From: Marinobacter daqiaonensis
GTDB lineage: Bacteria > Pseudomonadota > Gammaproteobacteria > Pseudomonadales > Oleiphilaceae
Direction: 5' to 3'
DNA: 64,000 nt
NCBI RefSeq assembly: GCF_900115285.1
Contig: NZ_FOYW01000001.1
Span: 2,205,272-2,269,271 of the forward strand
How positions within the stretch are numbered: the stretch's first letter is position 1; every line of letters begins with the position of its first letter. The notes beneath the pieces are model-generated. The model did no database searches. It saw nothing but the letters and a program-made list of their open reading frames with translations, and was not told where the DNA came from. Of the stretch, positions 33,991-43,173 are shown piece after piece. The position numbers and the translations under genes were made by a program.

Positions 33991-34914
33991 TCAGGACGGG
34001 TCCATCCGCGAGAAAGTCCCCTGGAAGAATCGCACCGGCAGGCGACAGGCAAGGCTTTTCACCAGCCACTTGATGCTCTTTGGATTGAGGCAGTACGCCC
34101 TGAAGAAGTGCCGACTGGCCAGAGAGAACTCGCCCCTGTCGGCCGCCTCGTAGGCGAACGCCACGCTGCTGCCCCTGAGGTTCGTTGCCACGATTTTCAT
34201 GGCCCGCTCATCGTCCGACCATGTCTCCCTCATGAATTCAAGGGAATCCAGGCGGCGTTTGCGGTATGCGTGGGTTTTGGTGGTATTGGCAGGATGGTCC
34301 CGCATGTGGGTCAAATGCGGGCTACAGAGCATGACTTTCCCGTATCGGGTCAGCCGTGCCCACATTTCCGTATCTTCCGCCGCCCCGCCCAGATGCGGCA
34401 CGAAAAGTCGGGCTCTGGACCAGACGCTCTTACGGACCAGGGCAGACGAACAGTGGACCGGGTTCCGGTGAAGAATATCGTAGTTCGACAATGATCGGTG
34501 TGACACAGGGCACCGGATGGCTTCGAACCGAATCTCTTCCTCCTCCTGAAACTTGACCCGTTCATTGCAGACCACGACCCAGTCGGGATTCTGCTTCATC
34601 AACGATGTCTGAATGGAAAGCTTTTCCGGGTGCCAGACATCGTCGTCATCCAGCAGCGCAATGAACTCTCCAGAGGCTTCCAGAATCCCGACATTCCGGG
34701 CAACCGATAACCCCTGATTGTTTATGGATACCACTTTGATCCGGTCACCATAACGACTGAGAACCTGCATGGTCCGGTCCGTTGAGCCGTCGTTGACCAC
34801 AAGCAGCTCGACATCGCCATAGGTCTGGTCCAGCACGCTGTCTATGGCCTGCGCTACGTATTGCTCTCCGTTGTAGACGGGAATAACTACTGATACTCGT
34901 CCTGGATACTGCAT
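33991..34914 (-). CDS. Family 2 glycosyltransferase
   Basis: A 307-residue GT-A enzyme. VSVVIPVYNGEQYVAQAIDS and LLVVNDGSTDRTMQ form the nucleotide-sugar site, the DxD-like metal motif is in ALLDDDDVWHPEKL, and a cluster near GGAAEDTEMWARL supplies the ED catalytic motif. AGGGAG before ATG 34914 decides the start over one 7 codons earlier. It is isolated from other polysaccharide genes, so its acceptor is unknown. Confidence 0.9.
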   Translation of the reverse strand: MQYPGRVSVVIPVYNGEQYVAQAIDSVLDQTYGDVELLVVNDGSTDRTMQVLSRYGDRIKVVSINNQGLSVARNVGILEASGEFIALLDDDDVWHPEKLSIQTSLMKQNPDWVVVCNERVKFQEEEEIRFEAIRCPVSHRSLSNYDILHRNPVHCSSALVRKSVWSRARLFVPHLGGAAEDTEMWARLTRYGKVMLCSPHLTHMRDHPANTTKTHAYRKRRLDSLEFMRETWSDDERAMKIVATNLRGSSVAFAYEAADRGEFSLASRHFFRAYCLNPKSIKWLVKSLACRLPVRFFQGTFSRMDPS

Positions 34915-35143
34915 ACTGCTCCCTCTGCGCATCAACTACACCGCTCCGTCCCCGGGGTAAGACGTGCAAGTCGTGCCAGGTACTGAACCTCAGCTTTTTA
35001 CCCTTCTGCTACCAGTACATCGACAATACACCAAATTCCGGGCGCCCGGAAATGCTCAGGTTTTACCCCCCAAGGTCGCCCCGCCCTCGCTCCGGAACGT
35101 CGTGCACAGTCGCCGCTACCTCACTGTCCGGAATGGCCAGCGC

Positions 35144-35953
35144 TCAGTCCCAGTCCGGGGCGAAGTCCGGGTCGGCGATGCGGTCGCCACGGTCAAGGGC
35201 ATCGATTTCCCGCATTTCGTCATCGGTCAGCCGCAACTTCAGGGCGTCAAGATTGGCAGTCTGATGCTTTGGCCGCGTTGACGAGGGGATGGGTATCACA
35301 CCCCGGGTTGCACTCCAGGCGATGGCGATCTGCGCGGGCGTTACGTGGCGCGACCTTGCGATCCGCTGCAGCGTCTCGTCTTCCATTACCCGCCCCACCG
35401 CCAGGGGCATATAGCCGGTCACGGTGAGACCCAGTTTTTGCGCATGCTCCACGACTTTGCGATTGGCCATGAACGGGTGTACTTCCACCTGATTGGTGAG
35501 AATCGGGGTGTCCCCCAGGATTTCACGAGCCTGATCCATCTGTGGGCAGGTGAAGTTGGAAATTCCGATGTGGTCGGTCAGGCCCTCCCGACGGGCATCC
35601 TTCAGTGCACCGAGGTATTCCTCCATGGGCACTTCGTCACCTGGAGACGGCCAGTGGATCAGGGCAAGGTCGACATGATCGGTCTTCAGCAGTTGCAGGC
35701 TTCTCTGCAGGCTGTTGATCAGGTCACTGGAACGGAGGTTGTCGAACCAGACTTTGGTGGTGATGAAAATGTCCCGGCGAGGGATTCCGCTGGAAGTGAT
35801 ACCGTCGCCCACCGCTGCTTCATTCTCGTACATCTGGGCTGTGTCGATGTGGCGATACCCCAGTGACAAGGCGCTACGGACCGCTTCCCGGGCTTCTTCG
35901 CCCTTGAGTCGGAAGGTTCCCATGCCGATGGGTGGTAATGCGTCAAAAGCCAT
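35144..35953 (-). CDS. dkgB: Aldo/keto reductase, DkgB-like
   Basis: A 269-residue TIM-barrel NADPH-dependent reductase. The catalytic tetrad is visible as Asp in HIDTAQMYENE, Tyr in the same stretch, Lys in FITTKVWFDN and His in LALIHWP. NADPH-binding residues lie in IPIPSSTRPKHQ. It is similar to 2,5-diketo-D-gluconate reductase B and probably reduces small aldehydes such as methylglyoxal. AGGAGG precedes the ATG. Confidence 0.9.
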   Translation of the reverse strand: MAFDALPPIGMGTFRLKGEEAREAVRSALSLGYRHIDTAQMYENEAAVGDGITSSGIPRRDIFITTKVWFDNLRSSDLINSLQRSLQLLKTDHVDLALIHWPSPGDEVPMEEYLGALKDARREGLTDHIGISNFTCPQMDQAREILGDTPILTNQVEVHPFMANRKVVEHAQKLGLTVTGYMPLAVGRVMEDETLQRIARSRHVTPAQIAIAWSATRGVIPIPSSTRPKHQTANLDALKLRLTDDEMREIDALDRGDRIADPDFAPDWD

Positions 35954-36121
35954 AATGTCCTCCTGTCGCTGAACCCCTGCTTACGACGATAATGCCCGAT
36001 CCGCTCTGTGTGGATTCAAAAACGGGCGATGGCCTCGTCATGGCAAGGCTGATGGTCTGCAGAATGGAAGAATTCCAGACAGTATAACGTGCCCGAGCGG
36101 TCCCGGGAGGCCATCTGCCAA

Positions 36122-36634
36122 TCAATGGGCTTTTTTGCGGGACTCGGAAATCCAGTCCGTAATGGCGAAAAACACACCGGACAGCACGAAGGTAAAGTGA
36201 ATACCCACTTTCCACCCCAGCTGCTCATTGGTGTACTGCTCGCTCACCAGGAAAGCCTTGAGCAACTCCACGGCGGAGATGGCAACGATGGCGCCGATCA
36301 GCTTCAGCTTGAGATCGGCGAAACCCACCTTGCCCATCCAGGCTGGCCGGTCCTCGTGTCCACTGACCCCGATTTTGGAAACAAAGTTTTCATAGCCGCT
36401 GAAAATGATGATCAGCAACAGACTGGCAATGAGGGCCGTGTCCACCAGTGTCAGAATGGAAATGACCGTGTCGTATTCCCCGGCGGTCCATATGCCTGCC
36501 ACCAGGGAGGCCAGCTCTTTCATGAACTTGACCAGCAGGACCACGATCGCCAGGATCAGGCCCACGAAAAACGGGGCCAGTAACCAGCGGCTGTTGAAGA
36601 TCGCCATTTCCAGGGTTTTCTCGAAACGCTCCAT
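36122..36634 (-). CDS. YqhA/TIGR00645 family membrane protein
   Basis: A 170-residue inner-membrane protein starting MERFEKTLEMAIFNSRWLLA, a strong family signature, with about four helices (PFFVGLILAIVVLLVKFM, ILTLVDTALIASLLLIIIFS and others). Its function is unknown. The GGAGAA ribosome site fixes the start. Confidence 0.92.
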   Translation of the reverse strand: MERFEKTLEMAIFNSRWLLAPFFVGLILAIVVLLVKFMKELASLVAGIWTAGEYDTVISILTLVDTALIASLLLIIIFSGYENFVSKIGVSGHEDRPAWMGKVGFADLKLKLIGAIVAISAVELLKAFLVSEQYTNEQLGWKVGIHFTFVLSGVFFAITDWISESRKKAH

Positions 36635-36713
36635 AGATTCTCCTTCGGGAAACACATCGGCAACCGGTGTGCCGCAGGCCAGGCTATCATCGCCTGGCCA
36701 TCGTTCGCTCATG

Positions 36714-37748
36714 TTAGCGCAACAGGAGGAACACACCAGTCAGATAAAGTACGAGGATGGCGACACTTTCCGCACCAATCCGGCCGGGCCCCTGGCGTTC
36801 ACGTCGAATGAGTCCCATCATCAGAATGCCATGCATCAACACGGTCAGCGCCACCCAGAACAGGGCATCCTCACTCATGGCGTGGTAAACCGAGCCATCC
36901 CGATAGGCCAGGTCGGAGGCTGCCGTGAAAAGGGTGTCGAAGGCATTACCGCCAATGATCCCCCCCACAGCCAGGGTCAGCGCACCCCGCCGCACGGCCG
37001 CCAGCGAGGTCACCAGCTCGGGGATGCTGGTACTGATAGCCGTGAGCATCACACCAACCACCGTCTGACTGAGCGCGGTTTCACGGGAGATGGTGGTTGC
37101 CGACGGCTCAAGTGCCCAGCCCGCCAGACCGAGAATCAGCATGAGGATAACGAACTCGATCCATAAGCGGGATACCGCCGGCATGAGGGTGGTATCGTCC
37201 GGCGCATCCTCACGGGTCTCCCCCGTGATTGTCGGTTTCCACATGGGCTCCTTCGATGCCCCCTGCACCAGGCGCACGCCGTAAATGTAAAAGCCGAACA
37301 GTACAGGCGTGACCGGATGGATGCCCCAGAAGGTCACGTCGGGCAGCATGGGCGCAAGCAGGATCACCGCCAGCAGGCAGATCAGCAATCCGTTCTGCAT
37401 CATGTTGGGGGCGGAGGCCGCCGCATGTTCCAGGTTGGCGCGGCGGTAGACCATGTCCGCCACCGCCAGGAAGAATGTCTGCACAGCGATGCCGCCCACG
37501 GCGTTACTGACCGCAAGTTCAGGGTGTCCCTTCCAGGCTGCGGTAACCGACAGTACAGAACCACCGAGAGAGGTGGCCGCGCCCAGCAGTACAGCGCCGG
37601 CAGCGGCCTCGCCAATACCCGTGCGGTCCGCCAGCTGATCCACCACTCCGGTAATACGGGTTCCCGCCAGGGCAATGACAACAGCACACAGGGCAAACGC
37701 TATCAGCGCCTGGCCCAGGCTCCACCCTTCCGGCTCCAGCAAAAACAT
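36714..37748 (-). CDS. Sodium/calcium exchanger-type cation antiporter (CaCA)
   Basis: A 344-residue membrane protein with the two alpha-repeats of the cation/calcium exchanger superfamily: GAATSLGGSVLSVTAAWKG followed by AVSNAVGG, and AISTSIPELVTSLAAVRRG followed by GGIIGGNAFD. About ten helices are predicted. The transported cation cannot be assigned. Confidence 0.9.
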   Translation of the reverse strand: MFLLEPEGWSLGQALIAFALCAVVIALAGTRITGVVDQLADRTGIGEAAAGAVLLGAATSLGGSVLSVTAAWKGHPELAVSNAVGGIAVQTFFLAVADMVYRRANLEHAAASAPNMMQNGLLICLLAVILLAPMLPDVTFWGIHPVTPVLFGFYIYGVRLVQGASKEPMWKPTITGETREDAPDDTTLMPAVSRLWIEFVILMLILGLAGWALEPSATTISRETALSQTVVGVMLTAISTSIPELVTSLAAVRRGALTLAVGGIIGGNAFDTLFTAASDLAYRDGSVYHAMSEDALFWVALTVLMHGILMMGLIRRERQGPGRIGAESVAILVLYLTGVFLLLR

Positions 37749-37760
37749 GAATAAGGGGCC

Positions 37761-37964
37761 TTACTGGCCCCGTTTCCGCCGATGGGTGACCTGCTCGCCG
37801 GCGATACCCCAGTTGTCAGTATTCACTTCATCAATGACCACCACGGTGGTAGCGGGGTTCTTGCCCAGCACATCCTGCAGTAGCCTCGTCGCCCCTTCGA
37901 TCAGGGCCTTCTTGTCCTCGGAAGATACATTCTCGTCGGTAATCTTGATGTTGACGTAAGGCAT
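37761..37964 (-). CDS. 4-oxalocrotonate tautomerase family protein
   Basis: A 67-residue tautomerase with the catalytic N-terminal proline exposed after Met removal (MPYVNIKITDENVSSEDKKA). VVVIDEVNTDNWGIAGEQV is the typical C-terminal part. The short gene starts at ATG 37964, 71 bases downstream of the MFS stop. Its substrate is unknown. Confidence 0.92.
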   Translation of the reverse strand: MPYVNIKITDENVSSEDKKALIEGATRLLQDVLGKNPATTVVVIDEVNTDNWGIAGEQVTHRRKRGQ

Positions 37965-38038
37965 GGCATTGAGTCCTTGGAAAAAGTGAACAGTGCCTCC
38001 ATCCTGCCGCGAAGCCGACCGATAGGCAACGACAGCCT

Positions 38039-39223
38039 TTAGCGACAGACCGGGCGCAGGGCCATCAGACCCAGCACCGGACCGATCACCAGCAGCCAGG
38101 TCACACCGGTCCCCAGCGACAACCAGAGGCGCGCTGTCAGCTCGATCGCGAACACGGTGAGCAGGAAGCCCACACTGTTCATGATGGCCAGGGAGCTGCC
38201 CACGGATTCGCTCGGTGCCGACTCCGCCGCGAGGGCCGAGAACTGGGGCGAATCGGCGATCACAGCCATGCCCCAGACCATCAGCAGAAGCATCGAAAGC
38301 CAGGCCGGGGCGGATCCGAGCCAGGGCCAGAGCAGGCACATCAGTCCCGACACCGACAGAGCAATGAAAGCAACCCGGGCACTGCCGATCCTTCGGCTGA
38401 CCATGCCCCCAAGGACACAACCAACAGCGCCGGAGGCAATAAACAGGAAGCTGGCCAGAGAGATCAGTGCGGGGTCGCCATCCTTGCCCGGCAGGCTGGC
38501 CGCCACCAGCAGGGGCGCCAGGGCCCACACCGCATAAAGCTCCCACATATGGCCGAAATAGCCCAGGGCCGCCGCCCGGAAGCGTGGCGAGCGAAAGGAT
38601 CTCACTACCCCGCCCCAGTTGAAATGGCCGCTGGCCGGGAGGCTGGGACCGTCTCCAAGACGCGCCACCATCAACCCCGCGACCACAGCGAGCACAGAGG
38701 AGGACAGAACGACCGGTTGCCAGTTCCACCCTGTGCTCAAGCCCCGCATCAGATGAGGAAAGGCCGTGCCCAGGGTAAGCATGCCCACCAGCCAGCCCAG
38801 GGCAAGGCCCTTCTTTTCCGGCGCCCAGCTGGCCACCAGCTTCATGCCGATCGGATAGATACCGGCCAGGCACAGGCCGGTCAGGAAGCGCCAGATCAGG
38901 CCTGCCCCTGCTCCCGGCGAGAGCACGAACAGACCGTTGGTGACGGCACCCGCCAGCGCGCACACCAGGAAAATCCGGCTGGCCCGCCAGCGGTCCGCCA
39001 GGCCGGAGATCGCAAAGATCAGGGTGCCCAGTATGAACCCCAGCTGCACCGCACCTGTTAACCGGGCGACCTCGGCGGGACCAACGCCCCAGGATGCCAT
39101 CAGACCGGGCATCACCGCATTGGGGGTGAACCACAGCGAGGTGCCAAAAAACTGCGCCATCACAATGATGATCAAGGCAGGGCGCTGGTTCGGCAGGGGC
39201 TTTGATGGGCCGGGAGAAATCAC
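38039..39223 (-). CDS. MFS transporter
   Basis: A 394-residue transporter with about 12 helices. LTGAVQLGFILGTLIFAISG and the loop DRWRASRIFLV are the MFS motif-A region. The start is GTG 39223, which overlaps the exoD-like stop as GTGA; a much longer open frame is an artefact over the exoD-like gene. It resembles CynX/NimT-type carriers. Translational coupling to the upstream gene is likely. Confidence 0.85.
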   Translation of the reverse strand: MISPGPSKPLPNQRPALIIIVMAQFFGTSLWFTPNAVMPGLMASWGVGPAEVARLTGAVQLGFILGTLIFAISGLADRWRASRIFLVCALAGAVTNGLFVLSPGAGAGLIWRFLTGLCLAGIYPIGMKLVASWAPEKKGLALGWLVGMLTLGTAFPHLMRGLSTGWNWQPVVLSSSVLAVVAGLMVARLGDGPSLPASGHFNWGGVVRSFRSPRFRAAALGYFGHMWELYAVWALAPLLVAASLPGKDGDPALISLASFLFIASGAVGCVLGGMVSRRIGSARVAFIALSVSGLMCLLWPWLGSAPAWLSMLLLMVWGMAVIADSPQFSALAAESAPSESVGSSLAIMNSVGFLLTVFAIELTARLWLSLGTGVTWLLVIGPVLGLMALRPVCR

Positions 39224-39801
39224 AGGAAATTGATCACGATGAGGCCGGCGACGGTAAACGTGAAAACCAGGCCGAGAAGAGCCAGCAGGCCATCCAGGGA
39301 GATCATGGCCAGACCAAACACCGCCAGGGCAAAACCGGCAGCACTGGCTGAAAAGGGAATGACTTCCATGAGGGGCATGAAGGCGGCGATCACCACACAG
39401 ACAGCGCTGATCAGGTAACTGCCCGGGCCTCGAACCACCGGAACCAGCCTGGGATGGAGTCGTGCATCGATAAATCTCGCGGCGGGTAACAGAAAGCGGA
39501 TGCCGCGGTGCAGCTTTTCGGCGGGCAGGGTGCGATTCATCATCCAGCCAGGCAGCCAGTAACCGGGACCCAGCACCAGCATCTGTGCGGAAACAAACAG
39601 GATCAGGAGACCGCTCAGGGTGGGGACCCCGGGAATGCCGCTGATGGGAGACATCAGCAGAACCCCCACAATCACCAGCACCGGACCAAAGGAGCGGCTC
39701 CCCACCGTATCCATGATGGTGCCCAGCCTGACCCACGGTTGCTCTGTCGTGGTCCGGACGATCCGGTCCAGTACCTGCTGAAGATTGGCGGGATCACTCA
39801 T
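39220..39801 (-). CDS. ExoD-family exopolysaccharide synthesis protein
   Basis: A 193-residue membrane protein. VLVIVGVLLMSPISGIPGVP and FVSAQMLVLGPGYWLPGWM are ExoD hallmarks. ExoD affects exopolysaccharide and alkaline tolerance in rhizobia; the role here is unknown. ATG 39801 begins MSDPANLQQVLDRI, where family similarity starts. Confidence 0.88.
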   Translation of the reverse strand: MSDPANLQQVLDRIVRTTTEQPWVRLGTIMDTVGSRSFGPVLVIVGVLLMSPISGIPGVPTLSGLLILFVSAQMLVLGPGYWLPGWMMNRTLPAEKLHRGIRFLLPAARFIDARLHPRLVPVVRGPGSYLISAVCVVIAAFMPLMEVIPFSASAAGFALAVFGLAMISLDGLLALLGLVFTFTVAGLIVINFL

Positions 39802-40120
39802 CGAGCGCGCTCCGCCACTGTATGCCTTCTGATTTCCATTTGGCGCATGTGCTTTACGATAACCCCCTCCAGCGCGGGCAAAAACAGCTGACTGTGACTT
39901 GTCCGAAAGCTCCGACCCATAGGACCGGAACACGGTTTCCAGGCCATTAGCTTAGCCTGTTCAGCTGTCGAATGCGCAGCGCTTCATAACGGCTGTATCT
40001 ATTTTCTATATCGGCCTGATAAATAATGCCACTGACCGGTAACTGGTCATCCGGGAGGGGCTGTTCTATAGCTATTCAGCGTTCGGAAACCAATCAGGCA
40101 TCAGAAGAGGATACGAGACG

Positions 40121-41569
40121 ATGACCGACAAGAAACCGACCACAACCGATGCGGGGATACCGGTTGCGAGCGATGAACACTCCCTGTCCGTGGGCCCGAA
40201 TGGTCCGCTGCTGCTTCACGACCATTATCTGATCGAACAGATGGCCAATTTCAACCGGGAGCGCATCCCGGAGCGGCAGCCCCACGCCAAGGGTGGTGGC
40301 GCCTTCGGTTACTTCGAGACCACCGAGGATATGAGCCCCTACACCAAGGCGGCCCTGTTCCAGAAAGGCACCAGAACCGACCTGGTCATCCGCTTCTCCA
40401 GTGTCGCGGGGGAGCGGGGCAGCCCCGATACCTGGCGCGACCCGCGGGGTTTTTCCATCAAGTTCTACACCAGCGAAGGCAACTACGACATGGTGGGCAA
40501 CAACACCCCCATCTTCTTCGTGCGGGATCCCTTGAAGTTCCAGCATTTCATCCGCTCCCAGAAGCGCAGGGCGGACAATGACCTGCGTGACCACGACATG
40601 CAGTGGGATTTCTGGACCCTGTCCCCCGAGTCCGCTCACCAGGTGACCTGGCTGATGGGCGACCGGGGCATCCCCAGGACCTGGCGCCATATGAACGGGT
40701 ATTCCAGCCACGCCTACATGTGGGTCAACGCCGAAGGCGAGAAGTTCTGGGTGAAATACCACTTCAAGACCGATCAGGGCATTGATTATCTGCCGCAGGA
40801 AGAGGCCGATCGCATCGCCGGTGAGGACGTGGACTACCATCGTCGCGACCTGTTCAACACCATCAGGCAGGGCGACTACCCGACCTGGACCCTTTACATG
40901 CAGATCATGCCCTTCAGGGAAGCGGAAACCTACCGCATCAATCCGTTCGACCTGACCAAGGTCTGGCCCCACGAGGACTACCCCCTGATCAAGGTGGGCA
41001 AGCTGACCCTCAACCAGAATCCCACGGATTTTCACACCGAGATCGAGCAGGCCGCCTTCGAGCCCAACAACCTGGTGCCGGGGATCGGTATAAGCCCGGA
41101 CAAGATGCTGATCGGGCGAGTGTTTTCCTATGCCGATGCCCATCGGGCGCGGCTCGGGGTGAATTACAAGCAGATTCCCGTGAATTCACCCAGATCGCCC
41201 GTTCACAGCTACAGCAAGGACGGCGCCATGCGGGTCCAGAAAGTATCCGACCCGGTCTATGCTCCCAACTCGAAAGGCGGCCCCGCCGCGGATGGGGAGC
41301 GCTACCCCACCGACTCCACATGGGAAACCAGTGGTGACATGGTTCGCGCCGCCTACACGCTGCGGGAGGATGACGACGACTTCAGCCAGGCCAATGTCCT
41401 GATCAACAAAGTCATGGATGATGCCGCCCGGGATCGCCTGGTCAGCAATGTGGTTGGCCACGTCAAGGACGGTGTTGAGGAGCCGGTGCTCTCCCGGGTA
41501 TTCGAGTACTGGAAGAACATCGACCAGGCCATCGGCGAGCGTATTGAGAAAGGCGTCAGGGGCGGCTGA
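40121..41569 (+). CDS. Heme catalase (monofunctional, small-subunit)
   Basis: A 482-residue catalase. The distal His is in [16 protein letters not shown] (relatives usually have ERVVHAKG), the distal Asn in [14 protein letters not shown], and the heme-ligand Tyr in [14 protein letters not shown]. The length fits clade-3 catalases of 480-500 residues. It breaks down hydrogen peroxide. About 190 bp of upstream DNA should hold the promoter; I could not identify an OxyR site with confidence. Confidence 0.96.
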   Translation: MTDKKPTTTDAGIPVASDEHSLSVGPNGPLLLHDHYLIEQMANFNRERIPERQPHAKGGGAFGYFETTEDMSPYTKAALFQKGTRTDLVIRFSSVAGERGSPDTWRDPRGFSIKFYTSEGNYDMVGNNTPIFFVRDPLKFQHFIRSQKRRADNDLRDHDMQWDFWTLSPESAHQVTWLMGDRGIPRTWRHMNGYSSHAYMWVNAEGEKFWVKYHFKTDQGIDYLPQEEADRIAGEDVDYHRRDLFNTIRQGDYPTWTLYMQIMPFREAETYRINPFDLTKVWPHEDYPLIKVGKLTLNQNPTDFHTEIEQAAFEPNNLVPGIGISPDKMLIGRVFSYADAHRARLGVNYKQIPVNSPRSPVHSYSKDGAMRVQKVSDPVYAPNSKGGPAADGERYPTDSTWETSGDMVRAAYTLREDDDDFSQANVLINKVMDDAARDRLVSNVVGHVKDGVEEPVLSRVFEYWKNIDQAIGERIEKGVRGG

Positions 41570-41735
41570 ATGAACCTGACCCTGCAATCCGGCAGCCGGG
41601 AGGCTGTCGGTTTGTTACTCCCTGGCGAAGTCGTTTCCTGCCCTTTCCTTCCAAACCGTAATCCGGCCCGGCCCACATTTGCAGAATTGTGTGCTAATCC
41701 TGAACAGACACTCAGGAACGCTGGCAGGAGGCCTC

Positions 41736-43091
41736 ATGTTTATTCAAAAGATCAAATCGGAAGGACTTTCACATCTCTCCTACCTGGTTGGGAACAAGGG
41801 CAAGGCCTTCGTCATCGACCCTCGACGCGATTGTGAGATCTATATGGAGGAGGCTGCCAAAGCAGGCTGCCGCATCACCCATGTTTTCGAGACCCACCGT
41901 AACGAAGACCTGATTTCGGGCGCACCGATACTGGCGAAGCTGACAGGTGCCCGGGTACTCCACGGACCCAATGCCATGGGCGATGTGACCTACGCGGACA
42001 CGACTCGTGACGGAGACACCTACGAATTCGGTAACCTGACACTGCAGGTACTGGAAACCCCCGGCCATACGGACGACAGCCTCTCGTTTGCCGTGTTCGA
42101 CACGGACCACGGCGACGGTGCCGTTGGCGTTTTCACCGGAGACGCCCTGTTCATTGGCGATGTGGGCAGGACGGATTTTTACCCCGACCGGGCCGAGGAA
42201 GTGGCGGGCCTGCTCTACGACAGCCTGCAGAAAATACTGGCCCTGGGTGACCAGGCCATTCTCTATCCGGCCCATGGTGCAGGGTCCGTGTGCGGCGATA
42301 ACATGGCGGACCGGGAGTTTTCATCACTGGGGTATGAACGCCAGTACAACGACAGGCTCAGGATCGACTCGCGCGAGCGGTTTATCAAGGAGAAGATTGC
42401 AGAGCATCATTACCAGCCACCCTATTTCCGGCTGATGGAAAAGCTCAATCTGACCGGCGCGGACCCCGCGCCCCGGGTAACCACCCCGGTCCCGCTTTCA
42501 CCCAATGAATTTCATGACCTTCCGGATACAACGGCCATTATCGACGTCCGTACGGTCAGTGCGTTTCTCGGGGCCCATCTGCCGGGAAGCCTGGCTATCC
42601 CCGCCCCCATGATTCCGGCGTTTGCGGGCTGGTATATCGAGCCTGGTCAGCCTGTGGTACTGGTGGCGGCCGATCCCGGCCAGGCCCGGGAAGCGGCTCA
42701 GCACCTGATCCGGATCGGCCTGGATAACCTCAGGGGATTCCTGACCACGGATATGCCCGAGTGGTCTGCCAGAGGGCTCCCTTTTCACTCGCTGCCTGCC
42801 ATGCACGTGGACGACATTCGGGAACGGTTCCGGAACCCTCCGGAAAACTGGCAACTGCTGGACGTGCGGAGCATAACGGAATATGAGGAGGAGGCCATCG
42901 ACGGATCTGTCCACGTTTACGTCGGCGAGCTGCCCGAGCAGCTGGACCGGCTTGACGGGAACCGGCATTACACGGTGATGTGTGCCAGCGGGGCTCGGGC
43001 GACCATAGCCGCGTCGGTGCTGGAACGTGCCGGGTTCAGCCGGGTGGATGTCTTTCTGGGGTCGTTCGGTGCCTGGAAGTCCAGGGACTGA
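41736..43091 (+). CDS. MBL-fold/tandem rhodanese protein, persulfide dioxygenase-like
   Basis: A 451-residue protein with an N-terminal metallo-beta-lactamase domain and two C-terminal rhodanese modules. The MBL metal motif is altered: the usual HxHxDH reads HRNEDL (in FETHRNEDLISG). PGHTDDS, TGDALFIGDVGRTDF and YPAHGAG keep the other ligands. The last rhodanese has its active-site Cys in VMCASGARATI; the first lacks one. Relatives oxidise persulfides or detoxify sulfide. ATG 41736 follows CAGGAGG. Confidence 0.88.
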   Translation: MFIQKIKSEGLSHLSYLVGNKGKAFVIDPRRDCEIYMEEAAKAGCRITHVFETHRNEDLISGAPILAKLTGARVLHGPNAMGDVTYADTTRDGDTYEFGNLTLQVLETPGHTDDSLSFAVFDTDHGDGAVGVFTGDALFIGDVGRTDFYPDRAEEVAGLLYDSLQKILALGDQAILYPAHGAGSVCGDNMADREFSSLGYERQYNDRLRIDSRERFIKEKIAEHHYQPPYFRLMEKLNLTGADPAPRVTTPVPLSPNEFHDLPDTTAIIDVRTVSAFLGAHLPGSLAIPAPMIPAFAGWYIEPGQPVVLVAADPGQAREAAQHLIRIGLDNLRGFLTTDMPEWSARGLPFHSLPAMHVDDIRERFRNPPENWQLLDVRSITEYEEEAIDGSVHVYVGELPEQLDRLDGNRHYTVMCASGARATIAASVLERAGFSRVDVFLGSFGAWKSRD

Positions 43092-43173
43092 AGCGGCGCC
43101 GGGCAAGAACCTTACCCCGATAGCACCGGAGTGGTAGGATTCCCGATAAAGCATTGTTTTGGTAGGGACGCTT

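Noticed and set aside
38039..39736. MFS gene of 565 codons
   Set aside because: The first 170 codons are the shadow of the exoD-like gene; the GTG overlapping its stop gives a normal 394-residue MFS protein.
40094..41143. Minus-strand open frame of 349 codons
   Set aside because: Antisense to catalase, whose catalytic residues are all present on the plus strand.
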